DNA of 64,000 nucleotides from Aphanomyces cochlioides (taxonomy: Eukaryota; Oomycota; Saprolegniomycetes; Saprolegniales; Verrucalvaceae): the NCBI GenBank assembly GCA_019828595.1, contig JAHQRK010000029.1, positions 795,441 to 859,440 on the forward strand, read 5' to 3'. A program made the position numbers and the translations under genes. Shown in pieces: positions 1-10,569 of this stretch. The stretch's first letter is position 1; the number at the start of each line of letters is the position of its first letter. The notes beneath the pieces were generated by a model, which ran no database searches, was not told the origin of the DNA, and saw only the letters and a list, made by a program, of their open reading frames with translations.

Positions 1-2196
1 TCGGTATTGCATTTCCAGAATCAAATGGTGCATGTTCTGCGTGATATGCTCAACGACAAGGTTCTAGTATGGATTGATGGTTGTGTGCTACACGCCAAGT
101 CAAACGAAGAATTCCTCAGTCATCTTCAAGAGTTTTTCGAGGTCATGCGGAAGGCCAATCTGAAGCATTAGTGTATCAAAGAGCAAACTGTTTAGCTCGA
201 CGGTCCAATGGTGTGGTCGAATTTTGGATGCAGCAGGCGTCAGGCACTGCCCATCTCGTGTAGATGCTCTGTCAGCCATAACTCCTCCACTCACTGCGGC
301 AGGACTCCAACATTTCCTTTGTGCGACGAATTGGCTTCGTGATTCTCTCGTCGACTATCCACGCATGGTCCACCCTCTACAAGAGTTTTGGGGGGCAGCT
401 ACGAAGAACCGTGGACGCAAGAAGCAGATTCTGGAAGGAATACAACTGTTTTGGGACACACGTCTGTTCGACGTTTTCACCAAAGTGATCGATAGCATCC
501 GATCCACTTGCAAGATCCACTATGCTCTGGACACAGCCAGACTATGCCTTTTTACTGATGCTTCTGACCTTGGTTGGGGGCAATCATCGCTCAGGTCCTT
601 GATTGGGATTTAAATTTGCCTGTGCATTTGCAGAAACACGAGCTTATCACGTGCCGCAGTGGTATTTTCAAGAATGCCCAAGCAAATTGGAGTATTGTCG
701 AGAAAGAAGCTTATCCAATAGTGCGTACATGTATCGACATGGAATATCTCCTTGCACGCCCAACCGAATTTGATGTCTATTGTGACCATAAGAACCTCAT
801 CAGCATTTTTTCCCCGACCAAGGAAATTCCCAAACATGTTCTCGGCAAGTCGCATCGGTGAGCGGCCATGCTTATGCCATTACACTATGTGATTCACCAC
901 ATCGATGGAGCTAGCAATTTGTGGGCCGATATGCTCAGTCGTATGTTTACCCAAGAAACCCCAGCAGCACAACCACGCTTGGCAAAGGTGAAGGCTGCTC
1001 GACATTCATTCGATTGACCTGTGATGTTGGGGGAGAAGATTTGGGAGCCGGACGGCAATGAAGATTTAGTGGTCTATCTGTTGACCATCAATCACTGTGG
1101 CATTCATGCACACCGCAGCGAAGCCAGCATGAATTTGAACCTTGAAGAGAAATTTGCAATCTCCGAGTTGAAAGAAAAAGTGTCAAGCTTTGTGAAGAAT
1201 TGTCTGCTTTGCAAGCATGTGAAAGGTGGAAACATTATTCAACGCCCATGGCGTAAAGAATACATGGCAAAGAGCAGAAATGAATGCCTTCACTGGGATT
1301 TTCTATTCATGGGAGCAGCATTTGGTGAAGAGCAATACTTATTGGTGGTCAAGGATGAGCTTACACATTATTGTGAGCTCATTCCGTGTGCAAGCCCAAC
1401 GGCTATTGTAGCCGCAACTGCATTATTGGATTGGTACAACTGGTTTGGATCCCCCAAGTTTGTCAATCCGATTGTGGAAGTCATTTCGTCAACAAAGTCC
1501 TCAAGGAGTTGGAATCACGCTTGAAATTCAAACAGCTCACTACGCCATTCTACTCACCTTGGTTGAATGGTACAGTTGAACGTTTGAATCGCAATATCCT
1601 GGATGTGTTCCAAGCCATGCTTCTGGAATTCCAGCTAGCCAACCATCAAGAGTTCTATTTGACTCCCTTGGTCCACCCCTTCCGAAGGGGTGGATTTGAA
1701 AGAGCGCCGCCGTCTGTATCTGCAACGCAACAAGAAAGGAGCCATCGAAAAAATTTCCGATGGTGATTTTGTACTATGGGCACGTATTGACGAACGACTT
1801 TTTGTGAAGTGGGTTGGCCCTTTTACTATCATCAAAACACGGAAGTTTTCTTATATCATACGACACCTCATCAATCGAAAGGAGTTTGAAGTCTACGGCT
1901 CCAGACTGAAGTTCTACTATGACGCCTCGTTGAACGTTAACGAAGAGCTATTGCAACATGTTGCACAGCAATGATTGATGTTGGAAGTGAAAGGCATTTT
2001 GGATCACCGCTGGAACGATCAAGTTCGAAAATGGCAGCATTACATTAGCTGGCATAGTTAGCAAGACGAAGAAACCTCATGGGAATGGGCAACAGACATG
2101 ATCAAGTACATACCCAAATTGATTGCCAGCTATGTGAAGGATATTCACGATCCACAGTTTGAGGCTTACATCTCGGGCTTGGGCCTGCGAGGTTAA
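1..2196 (+). pseudogene. Ty3/Gypsy pol remnant: RT end, RNase H, integrase, chromodomain
   Basis: Remains of a retrotransposon pol gene, entering from the left edge. In order: the end of the reverse transcriptase with a degenerate catalytic box VWIDG (1-171); RNase H with FTDASDLGWG, EKEAYPIV and DHKNL (about 540-861); the integrase HHCC zinc-binding region (HCGIHAHR, CLLC; 1090-1215); the integrase core with a DFLFMG Asp, DCGSHF Asp and NGTVERLNR Glu (1290-1640); a C-terminal SH3-like region (1690-1971); and a chromodomain-like stretch (1978-2110) with W, Y and W..A positions of that fold. The frame changes near 575, 1470 and 1690 and carries stops at 169, 1972 and about 2059, so it cannot make one polyprotein. 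The order RT-RNaseH-IN-chromodomain is that of chromovirus-like Ty3/Gypsy elements. Confidence 0.85.
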
Positions 2197-2220
2197 GTTT
2201 CGGGCTTGGGGGGGGGGCAA

Positions 2221-3060
2221 TGTTGCGTGGGTGCGCAAGTCTCAGCCCGAAACATGCTGTGTGAGTTGAGTGGCTTGGGAAAGAGACGACAGCGACAGAG
2301 ACAAGCGAGCAGCCACATGGCAGAGACGACATCGACAACGACGATCCAGCAGCGAGGCAGCACAAAACGAGTGACGCGACGCGGGAAAACCACAAGGCAT
2401 CTTGATGTACACGCATCTTGAAGGCAGCTAAGCAGTCGAGAGGCAAGCGACCACAGCGAGGCAGCGAAGCAGACGAGAGGCAAGCGACCACAGCGAGGCA
2501 GCGAGGAAGCAGCTTGACGGTCTGTCAAGCAACAGGCAAATCGGAAAATGAAGCCGCAGCCATTCAAATCCACAAGTAAGTTCTCCAATCTCATCCTCAA
2601 GAATTTCACACTACCCAACGAGTGGACTCCAAGACGCCCTATACAAAAATCAAGATACAAGATGTGGCTGAAGAAACATTTGGACACGGCGCCCCCATGT
2701 TCCGACAATGACGCGCCATTGAGACAAGAAATCTGCTCCGTCCAAGATGAGTCCAACCAACATGTGGATATTTTCTATGGCACTGGTTCCGTCCAAGATT
2801 AGTCAAGCCAACATGTGGGCGTTCTCCAGATGATGCCCCCGACCAAGATTATTCCACAGCCATCAGATGACGAAGACCAGACACTTCTGTCCCATGTCTA
2901 CACCACCCAAGACAGTCACCTTGTCACAAAACATGATGACCCTCACCCAAGTCCAAGATTCGACGTGTCAAGTGTCAACATTGCACTGTATCAACTGATA
3001 CAACAGAAATCAAGTTTTAAGAGGTAAAACTTCTTGAGTTCAAATCTCACAAGAACCAAT
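2221..3060 (+). repeat. candidate 3' LTR of the first Gypsy remnant
   Basis: A run of ten G residues (about 2209-2218) follows the end of pol and could be a polypurine tract. The next bases begin TGTTGCG, as expected for an LTR start. The region contains short tandem blocks of the type CGACCACAGCGAGGCAGCGA (about 2448-2510). The right end is unclear and the 5' LTR lies outside the window, so the extent is a guess. Confidence 0.3.
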
Positions 3061-3990
3061 ATTATTCACTCAAGAGTGATTAATGACGGTCATTATTATT
3101 TAGCGTATAATTAACCTTAATATACACGATTGTACACTGAGTGGCTTGGGAGCATCCCAGATTGTGTTTGTATGCACCCTCAGCCACTTGAAATGGCTGG
3201 AGTGCTTTGATTTAATGAGACAAAGAGGTGCGTGCACTCATGGACACTCAATCTGCGCCAATAGTCCCTCGGTGGGGTTTGGCTAGAAATGTACCTTGAT
3301 TGATCATCTCAGTTCTCAATTTGGTTTCAATCGACGATTTGTCATAGACCAGCAATGACTGGTATGCGTACTTCCAAGCTGCTTTAGACCACCGCCTGAT
3401 CAATCCGTCGGAGATAATTCAGAACCCGAGCCACGCCGTGATTATGAACGAATCGGAGCTAGACGAAGACTTGGTGTATGACAAGTGGGACGATTATTCA
3501 GTGTTATTGGAGAAGCACAACCTTCGAGGATATCACAACAAGCATCCGAAGCCTTTGGTGAAGGCCCTTATTGAATGTAATCGCCCCGATGACTTGCGCC
3601 AACACATGAAATCAAATCTCGAATGAGAGAGCAAGCATATGCGGAATTCTGTCTGGCATGATGTGTGAGTCATTTCATCTCATTTGCGTGTCATTCATAC
3701 CCGTTTCATATCATGCATACGTTCACGGTTGAAGTATTGACGTTCTGAATCATCGAGAAAGCTCCACGTCATCATGACGCTTGTTTGAAGGCTCCACATC
3801 CACATGACGATCGTTTCTTCAAGTTCCATTCTGCTGACGCTCTTCACTTCAAGCACTCAATATCACCTTTATTGATAGGATTAACAACGATAAGTCATAT
3901 CTCAATTTATCACGAACAACTCAAGTCGCGTCCAGACATTTTGATCGATCAAATTCAAGACCAGATTTGAAGTCTTACGAGGAGATATCA
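3061..3990 (+). other. gene-poor stretch with one short ORF
   Basis: Between two retroelement remnants. The only open frame is 3438-3626 (62 codons, acidic start MNESELDEDLVYDKW). I do not recognise it. It could be the leader or a decayed gag N-terminus of the element that follows. Confidence 0.3.
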
Positions 3991-5223
3991 ATGAATCAAA
4001 ACAATGAAGTCACGTTCACTCGCACCCGCCACTGCGGGCAGAAGGTGAAGAAAAATATGATGATATTCACTGGCAAAGGATGGGAAGCATTCCTTAACTT
4101 TGCTTAGGACCTCTTTCGAGTAGTTTTCGGACAGAGACGGAGCCAATCAAAACACTTCTCGTCTCTTTTTTCATCGCATTTTCCAAAAAGAGGTCAGCGA
4201 GGTCTTTTTGGTCTCTTTTTGCATTTTATTCTATTTTATTATTATTTTGCTTTGATGAGCGATGGATCGAGGCACACCACGCAAGCCAGAACACAATGCT
4301 TCCACTGTGGTTGCTACAGTTGTTTCTTCAGTTGATGGACGAGCTGACCGAGCAATACCCTCTCGCCGCTTTAGCCGAGGAATAGGGCTACGTATTGTGC
4401 GTGCAGGAGCGATGGCTTTCAAGGTCTTTGTAGGAGATACCATGCTCACCATGATCAAACATTTCAAGTCACTGTACTGACCAATCATTTTTCATTAGCT
4501 GAAAATCTGACTCCCAAAAGTACATGGATCAACTTGGAGTCAACTTTTTGTGCTAAACAGAGACTCATAAAAATCCTACTCGAAAGGCCCTTATGACCAG
4601 TACCAATACAGCATTTGGATGCGATACAACTTAAACGATGAAGAAGACATGGAAAATTTTCATGACGACATTCTGAGTCTCCTCAATATGGCTGATATGC
4701 ATCGCTGCACTGCATCATCAACCCCATCGCACCAAACTCCGTCCGACCGCGTGAAGAATGGTCTCAACCAATTGCTGACCATTCACTGTCCGCTCGGAAC
4801 TCGAGATTTGATGGTTAGCAAGCTTTGGCGCACCGTCAAAATGCCAAAACAATCAGTCGCAAATTTTGCCGATACTCACCAACGATATGTCAGACTATCT
4901 GAAGTTGAGACGGTTTATCTTGAAATTGAAGAAGATCTACGGTGGGTCAAATCAAAAATGTCAAATGCTTCGGATTATATCACATCAAGCGAAGGGAAGA
5001 GCAAAAGAAGAAATCTGGGCGTAATGAGTCTTCCCCATCTCGCATTGCAAGCTCCAAGAAGCTTTACTGCAATTTCTGTCATTCCAAGGGATACAAACAA
5101 GACAATCACACATCAGTCGAATACGATCGAATGGATAGCACCAAGGACGAAGGAATACTCGAGAGCATAGCTGCGATGATGTTCAACGTCCATGATAACC
5201 TTTCGGACGACATCGTCCGCTGA
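3991..5223 (+). pseudogene. gag of a second LTR retroelement, split by a MITE
   Basis: Starts at an ATG (3991, MNQNNEVTF). The frame runs to 4106, is broken by a 484-bp MITE, and resumes in the same frame at 4594 with DQYQYSIWMRYNLNDEED. The middle part (4619-5015) is helical and gag-like. A frame change in an A-rich run near 5015 leads into a zinc-knuckle-like stretch CNFCHSKGYKQDNHT (about 5066-5110). The product would be the structural protein that packages element RNA. The pol gene of the same element follows. Assignment to gag rests on position, the knuckle-like motif and the downstream pol. Confidence 0.6.
4107..4590. mobile_element. PIF/Harbinger-type MITE with TTA target duplication
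   Basis: A 484-bp insertion flanked by TTA at 4104-4106 and 4591-4593. The left end reads GGACCTCTTTCGAGTAG and the right end, read inverted, GGGCCTTTCGAGTAG. TIRs starting GG with a 3-bp TTA/TAA duplication are the signature of PIF/Harbinger MITEs. No credible gene inside. Removing it with one TTA rejoins the gag frame (GCT TAT GAC). Confidence 0.75.
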
Positions 5224-5270
5224 TTCGTATCAAACGATCTGTTAACCAATCGCAGCGACAAAGTGCATGA

Positions 5271-6390
5271 TTGGAATTGATTCACCATTCATTTCATCAG
5301 TCAATATATATTATCCCAACAGTAAACACTGAAGACACTCCACTAAATGTTGAGCAACTTGTCCCTTCTCATCTCCAATCACAAGAGCAACAGCGATTGC
5401 TATCCTTACTTCCCAAGTATCGATACATATTTGAAGGAAAAATCGGCACAATCGACTTGGACCCTCACGTCATTCCCTTGAAACTGGGCTGAAGACCTTT
5501 TGCTTCGCGAACTTACCCCATTTCAGAAATCCATTTGAACGCAACAAAGCGCGAGGTACAAAAATTGGTGCAGCTTGGTGTTCTTGAGCCAACCCGAGCA
5601 TCACCTTGGCGTCTCCAGCTTTTATTGTTCCAAAGAAAGTCAATACAGTTCGCCTTGTGGCCGATTCCCGGCGACTCAATCAAATGATCGAGAGACACCC
5701 TTTCCCATTGCCCAAGATTTGCGATATTATGCGATCATTGCAACGTCCAGCCTTCAAGACGGCTCTCGATCTCGTTATGGGTTACTACGGAAGAACATTG
5801 GCTGAGAAAAGTCGCAGTTGCACGGCTATCGTCTTGCCATTAGGCAAGTTTCGCTATCTGCGCCTTCCCATGGGCATCTCGTGCGCTCCCAATGAATTCC
5901 AAGCCGTCATGAACCTTTTTGTTGGCGATCTTGAATTTGTGAAGTGTTATCTGGATGATCTGTTGGTGATTTCAGATACCTTGATGAGCACATGGATCAC
6001 ATTGCATTTGTCATGGAACGATTTAGTCGCTCTAGCACTGCTGTCAACACAAAGAAGTCCTTCTTCTGTGCTGTGTAGCTTGATTATTTGGGATTTCACA
6101 TTACCCAAAATGGAATTTGCCCTATGTCCAACAAAGTGGACGCAATGTTGAAAATCAACCCACCGCAAAATCGCAAGCAGTTGCGTCGCTTTATTGGTAT
6201 GGTGAATTACTACAGAGATATTTGGCCACGTCGAGCCCACTTGGGCGCCCCCTTGACAAAAATGACTTCTGACAAGCAACCATTCACTTGGACTGACGAA
6301 GACAATTCGGCATTCATTGCCATCAAGAAGATGGTGGCGCAAGAAACCATGCTCACCCATCCAGACTTCAATCGTTTTTCGACTTTGACT
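5271..6390 (+). pseudogene. pol remnant of the second LTR retroelement (RT)
   Basis: Pre-RT region with LLPKYRYIFEGKIGTIDLDP (5380-5460), then RT fingers (RPFASRTYPI), IVPKK, VADSRRLNQM, the palm with LPMGISCAPNEFQ (5866-5906) and the catalytic box YLDDLLV (5950-5970), then the thumb RRFIGMVNYYRDIWP (6187-6231). The frame changes at about 5600 and 6050 and a stop lies near 5491, so it is inactive. Sequence similarity to Ty3/Gypsy ends near 6390, where a different element begins. It belongs with the gag at 3991. Confidence 0.8.
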
Positions 6391-6394
6391 TCAA

Positions 6395-7735
6395 TCAACA
6401 TGATGTTTTTCGACTTTGTGAAGGTAGCCCTGGCTCGCCAAGAAACTGCACGTAGCGCTGAAATCGACAGAAGCCGAAAGTCCCAATCGCAGACAAGCCC
6501 GTACGCTCAAGGCTGCCCCTGCTGCTGCGAACGCTGGATCTCCTCCGGCAGTTGTCGCTAAAGGCAATACGATTGTTTGCTGGGGCTGCGGAGGTCCCAC
6601 AATATGCGCGAATGCGAATTGTGACCTCAGAGGCCGAACGGAAGTCTATTCGTGAGTGCAAGGCTGCCGAGCGCAAGCCTGCCAAAAATGTCAAGTCATT
6701 ACGTTGGCCTTCATCTGCTCCTGCCGATGGTAGTTGCTGCGCCACAGCCCCTGGTTCCGGACTTGACGCTTATGTACTTTGGCAGCGATGCACAGACAAT
6801 TTTATCACATGGACTCTTTGATGCTCTCATCCACAATCAGTTGTCCCGGATACAAACATTCAAGCTGCCACGTTCACAAATCATGCGTGGATTTGGCAAT
6901 GTGCCCCTTTCGTTGGGCATACATTTTGTTGTACCGGAGCTGGTGTTGCGAGTTTGTGGAACGTCGATTACTCTGCGCAATGTTAGCGCCTAGGTCAATC
7001 CTATAGATACTGCTGTCGGTGTCGCAATCGGCCGTCCCATTATGAAGTCTCTCGCCTATTCTACTAAAACTCTTTTGTCCGATGCTGCGGGCCTTCTTGA
7101 TGTAATTGACTTGTCCGATATTTCTGTTTTGGAATGAGTCATCCGCCGTATGCCGAGCTCTTCGCGCTCACAACTCCTAGTTGGAGACGGATGATGATGT
7201 TGATGATGAAAACGGCGGACAGTCAAACTCTGTCATCGAGGTCTTGAAGGCCTTGAAGCTGTTATCTATATATCAGGTGCTGCCACATTGTCTGCAATGT
7301 TGCTCAAATACGTGGACGTCTTCCGCCTGACATTTCAGCATGATCCTCCGATAGCTGTAGATCCTTTGCAAGTGCGAATTAAGCAAGATACCGTACCCAC
7401 CGAGTGCAAAGCGCGTCGATATTCGCCGCTCCAAACCGATTTCCTCCGAAAACACCTTGCCGAGATTATGGATGCTGGTTTAGGACGTCGCACTATGCCG
7501 TCTCGTTCGTCGTCACCGCCTTGCATTGTTCCAAAGAAGGATGGCTCCATCCGCATGACTATCGACACTCGAGGTCCTAACTCTCAAACAGAACTGATGC
7601 ATTGGCCGATGCCCGCGCTTGAAGTTGTCGTGGCTCGTCTTATGGGCAAGTCGTGCTTCTTTGCTTTAGACTGGTTCAAAGAGTATTGGCAGCTCCCGCT
7701 GCACCCAGCCTCGCACGAAGCTTATACGATTATGG
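6395..7735 (+). pseudogene. third LTR retroelement fragment: gag end, protease, RT start
   Basis: A lysine/alanine-rich gag end leads into a zinc-knuckle CWGCGGP..HNMREC (6559-6620, frame slip in the middle). A retropepsin-like stretch follows, LMYFGSDAQTILSHGLFDAL (about 6768-6827), in which the catalytic Asp of the usual D-S/T-G triad is missing. Then RT fingers and palm start, CIVPKKDGSIRMTIDTRG and FFALDWFKEYWQLPLHP (7288-7735). The sequence stops abruptly at about 7735 against an unrelated Tc1-type fragment on the other strand. Several stops (for example about 6623, 6991, 7135). Confidence 0.7.
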
Positions 7736-8071
7736 GAGTTGTTGAAATGGTCGAGTCTTGGAGATGAAACGTTGCTTGCAGGAGACACGACGATTCAGAC
7801 CGACTTCCCGGAGGCGACGACGGATTGTCTCCTTCGAGACAGTCACATCATAAAAAATCTCAAGGCCCTTGGCAATGTTTGAGACACCATAACGTCGGTC
7901 CTTCATTGCTTCACGATTAATAAGGCGAACCACATGGCCGGTGGTTGAACGACAACAACCTGGACGAGGTGAAACCGTCGCTCGATCCTCGTTCTTGATC
8001 TTGACAAAAATGTTTAGCCAATTCGAACTCTTTCTCAATTTGAATATTTTCGATGGGAATATACGCAGCAT
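7735..8071 (-). pseudogene. Tc1/mariner transposase, N-terminal HTH fragment
   Basis: The reading frame starts MLRIFPSKIF at 8071 and gives a helix-turn-helix region, RSTTGHVVRLINREAM, YGVSNIAKGLEI and VSKETIRRRLREVGL, typical of the DNA-binding half of Tc1/mariner transposases. The catalytic DDE half is absent: the sequence is cut at about 7735 by the retroelement fragment. Non-functional. Confidence 0.7.
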
Positions 8072-8079
8072 ATCCCTAA

Positions 8080-8125
8080 GGGCCAGTCTGGATAGACATT
8101 AAAAATATTGTGATAATTCGTTAGG
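8080..8125 (+). repeat. Harbinger-type terminal sequence with TAA flank
   Basis: TAA at 8077-8079 is followed by GGGCCAGTCTGGATAGACA and an AT-rich stretch. Read inverted, the end at 12214 is closely similar over about 45 bp (GGGCCCGTCTGGATGCC, then AATATTGTG..AATTCGTTA). This is one terminus of the MITE family described at 11849-12441. Confidence 0.6.
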
Positions 8126-8318
8126 GCGTCTTCCAAGTAACTTTCAAAAATGAACGGAGCCAATCAGATTTGTTTCCGTCGTGTTTCAAAATCCTCTTTT
8201 GAATAACGATGAAGAGTCATGTTTGCATCGTTATTGGGTTAAAGCACCATTCCAAGTAGGAGTGATGTAATGACTGAATATGGGCTCTGTGTCCTCGGGG
8301 TGCATTTGACCATACACT

Positions 8319-8640
8319 ATGAACCCCGAGCACGCCCTCATCATCGCTGCAGCCGTCGCAACAGCTGAAATGGCTGCGATTACAGCGCGATCAAGACCAC
8401 CAGCTACCAGCTACGCATTGCACTCTGACTCCTGGTCACGTGTTCAAGTATCTACGAACTATAATGGATGGTATCGACGGCACTTGCGATATATCAGACA
8501 AACTTTTGAAGCCATCGTCGGCAGTGTTGAATCTCGGTGGGGACAAGAAACCATCCGATACATCACAACGCTGTCTTTTCTATCTCGGACCGGGTTGCAG
8601 CGACTCTGCACTACTTGACGCATAACCATGAACTTGCATC
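8319..8640 (+). pseudogene. PIF/Harbinger transposase, N-terminal remnant
   Basis: Starts MNPEHALIIAAAVAT; contains YRRHLRYIRQTFEAIVGSV (about 8472-8528) and, after a frame slip, ISDRVAATLHYLTHN (about 8580-8630). These match the conserved helical N-terminal region of PIF/Harbinger transposases (RRHLRMS..F..L; RVA..LHYLA). The DDE domain is missing. A matching Myb-like fragment lies next to it on the other strand, the two-gene layout typical of Harbinger. Confidence 0.6.
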
Positions 8641-8657
8641 CTCACCTATGACTACGC

Positions 8658-8925
8658 TCAGGCGCATGGCGATCTTTTGCCGCAGAATAGATTGCTGTTG
8701 ATTGCTCTTCGAGCCTCAAAAAGCTGGTCCATAAGTACGCAAACGAAGCTCCACAAGAACTTGCACCATGTCGACTGTCCACAACGTTTTCTTGTCTTGA
8801 GACGGCTGGCTCGAACCGCTTGGCTCAGTTGCCACACTTGCGGCCTCCAGTCGTGCCAATCGCTCAATCAACTCCTTCTTCATTGGCGCCTTCATCTTGA
8901 TCCTTGCTTCCAACGAACTAAGCAA
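8658..8925 (-). pseudogene. Myb/SANT-like protein fragment of a Harbinger element
   Basis: Reads MKKELIERLARLEAA, a serine-rich linker, then TLWTVDMVQVLVELRLRTYG (about 8725-8785), resembling the W-x-V-D-M-V-x-x-L-v-x-L-R start of a Myb/SANT-like helix bundle. A frame slip near 8716 continues into EARRAINSNLF. Partner-protein remnant of the Harbinger copy whose transposase remnant is at 8319. Confidence 0.45.
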
Positions 8926-9357
8926 ACAATGGGTTCATGTGTCGAAGTCAATTCGGATTGGACGATTATATTAAGTTTTGTCCAATTAAAGCGATTTATG
9001 GTGCAAATCACAACTGAAAAATATCTGGCACAATCATGATAAACTCCTTCATTTTGTACAACGTCCAGTCATATTTGAGTCGAAAACGAGGAGAAACAAC
9101 AACGACACAACGACGAAATATTGACGACGTCATTTTTTCTTTCAAAAACACGAATGTACTCGGAAGAGGCCTATATTGAGTATTCTGCATTTTGGGAAAA
9201 GAATCCATGGATTATATTGTGCTTTCGACAAGAATTTTCGAATCTCGCGTGGTATTACACTTTCGCACTGCGTTATTTTAAATCGCTCTGATTGGCTGAA
9301 AATGGAAAAGCATACTTATTGGTTGGTGTTTTGTTTTCGTTCATCCATTCCATCCAC

Positions 9358-10488
9358 ATGAGCGTCATTGATGCCGCGATGTCCCGCCATGCTAGCGCCA
9401 ACACAGTGCTGCATTGCTTGTATGGTCGCTACTTCCTTGGAATGTCGAAGAAAGAGTTGAGCACCGTCTATGGGAAGAGTGAGCGTACGATTACAAATTG
9501 GATTCACACATACGAGCAAACGGGGGACTTCCAACGGAAGAAGACTGCCGTTGAAAGTAAGTTCGACGAATCCGAGAAGGCTTGGATTGTACAATTTTTC
9601 AACAGAAGGCCATTGTCTTTCCTGGACGAGGCTCAGGCGTACTTTCGCAGACGATTCAAGAAGAGAATTTCAATCTCGACAATATGGAAAATCGTTCATG
9701 ACCATGGATACACATGGAAAGTTCTTGAACGTAGAGCGATACAAATCAATCAACAGGATATCTGCCGATTCGTGAATGAAATTGACTCGCTATGCTGGAG
9801 CCAGCGAAATGTTGTGTTCCTGGACGAAGTCAGGTGCTGTGAGCTCTATAAATGAAATCACTATTTGTATGTTAGTTTCGACAACCGTGGTATGTTGCGT
9901 AAACGGGGATACGCTTTAAAAGGCGATAAAGTTGTCTTTCGTGGCGAATTTACTCGCAAAGCTCGACTGTCATTGCTTTGCTTTGCCGGCGCTGATGGTT
10001 TGGTTGAATATTTTGATACAGAAGGCACATTTGACAGCGAATCATTTCTCCATTGCTGTAGCCTTTTTGCTCGAAGTGGTAAAGTTCAAATGTACCCGGG
10101 CAGAAACTCAGTCTGGGTCCTTGATGGAGCCAAAATCCACTGCAATGAAGATATCGTCATGCATTTGAGATCCATTGGTATTGTACCTATTTTTCTGCCC
10201 GCGTACTGCCCATTTTACAACCCTATTGAATATCTGTTTGGCTTCCTCAAGAAAGCATTTCAGCGGTATTATGTTGAAGCCCAAAGCAAAAGGAATCTAA
10301 TCTTTTTCACTGTCGAGATCATGCAAAGATTCAAATACTTTGACTTGACAAACGTTATGAGCCATTGTGGGTGGTCGCCAACTGGGAGGTTTGATCCATG
10401 TATTGGTCTTGCTCATGGCAAAGTTCGTATGGGTGATTTAATCCTTGACGCCGACGATTTAGGATTTATTGTTCGAGATGACGATTAA
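9358..10488 (+). CDS. IS630/Tc1-type DD34E transposase with one short intron
   Basis: Two exons, 9358-9833 and 9876-10488, give 362 residues. The N-terminal half holds a helix-turn-helix (KKELSTVYGKSERTITNWI, about 40-60). The catalytic triad is D156 (VVFLDEV), D242 (VWVLDGAKIH) and E277 (NPIEYLFG), so the last spacing is exactly 34 residues, the DD34E signature of Tc1/IS630 enzymes. It cuts and pastes its own element. Read without splicing, the frame meets a TGA at 9853; removing the GT-AG segment 9834-9875 gives DEVSFDNRGM, the continuous family motif. I chose ATG 9358; an in-frame upstream start at 9292 exists. No other damage seen, so it may be active or recent. Element ends were not identified. 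Confidence 0.85.
9834..9875 (+). other. 42-nt GT-AG intron in the transposase gene
   Basis: GTGCTGTGAG...GTATGTTAG. Length divisible by three and carrying an in-frame TGA (9853-9855), so an unspliced message would stop between the first two catalytic residues. Splicing joins AG to T and restores a Ser codon. Confidence 0.7.
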
Positions 10489-10569
10489 ATTTAATCATGT
10501 TTAAGCTTGATAAACAAGTCATTGGATTGTGGGACTTATCTCGCATCAAGAGGCAAATTCACTTTAAAT

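Noticed and set aside
3030..3060. tRNA-like T-arm (GAGTTCAAATCTC) followed by ACCA
   Set aside because: The acceptor is too short before CCA and no D-arm, anticodon arm or matching 5' acceptor is found upstream; not a tRNA gene.
9853..9855. Premature TGA as evidence for a dead IS630-type transposase
   Set aside because: It lies inside a 42-nt GT-AG segment whose removal restores the family motif exactly.
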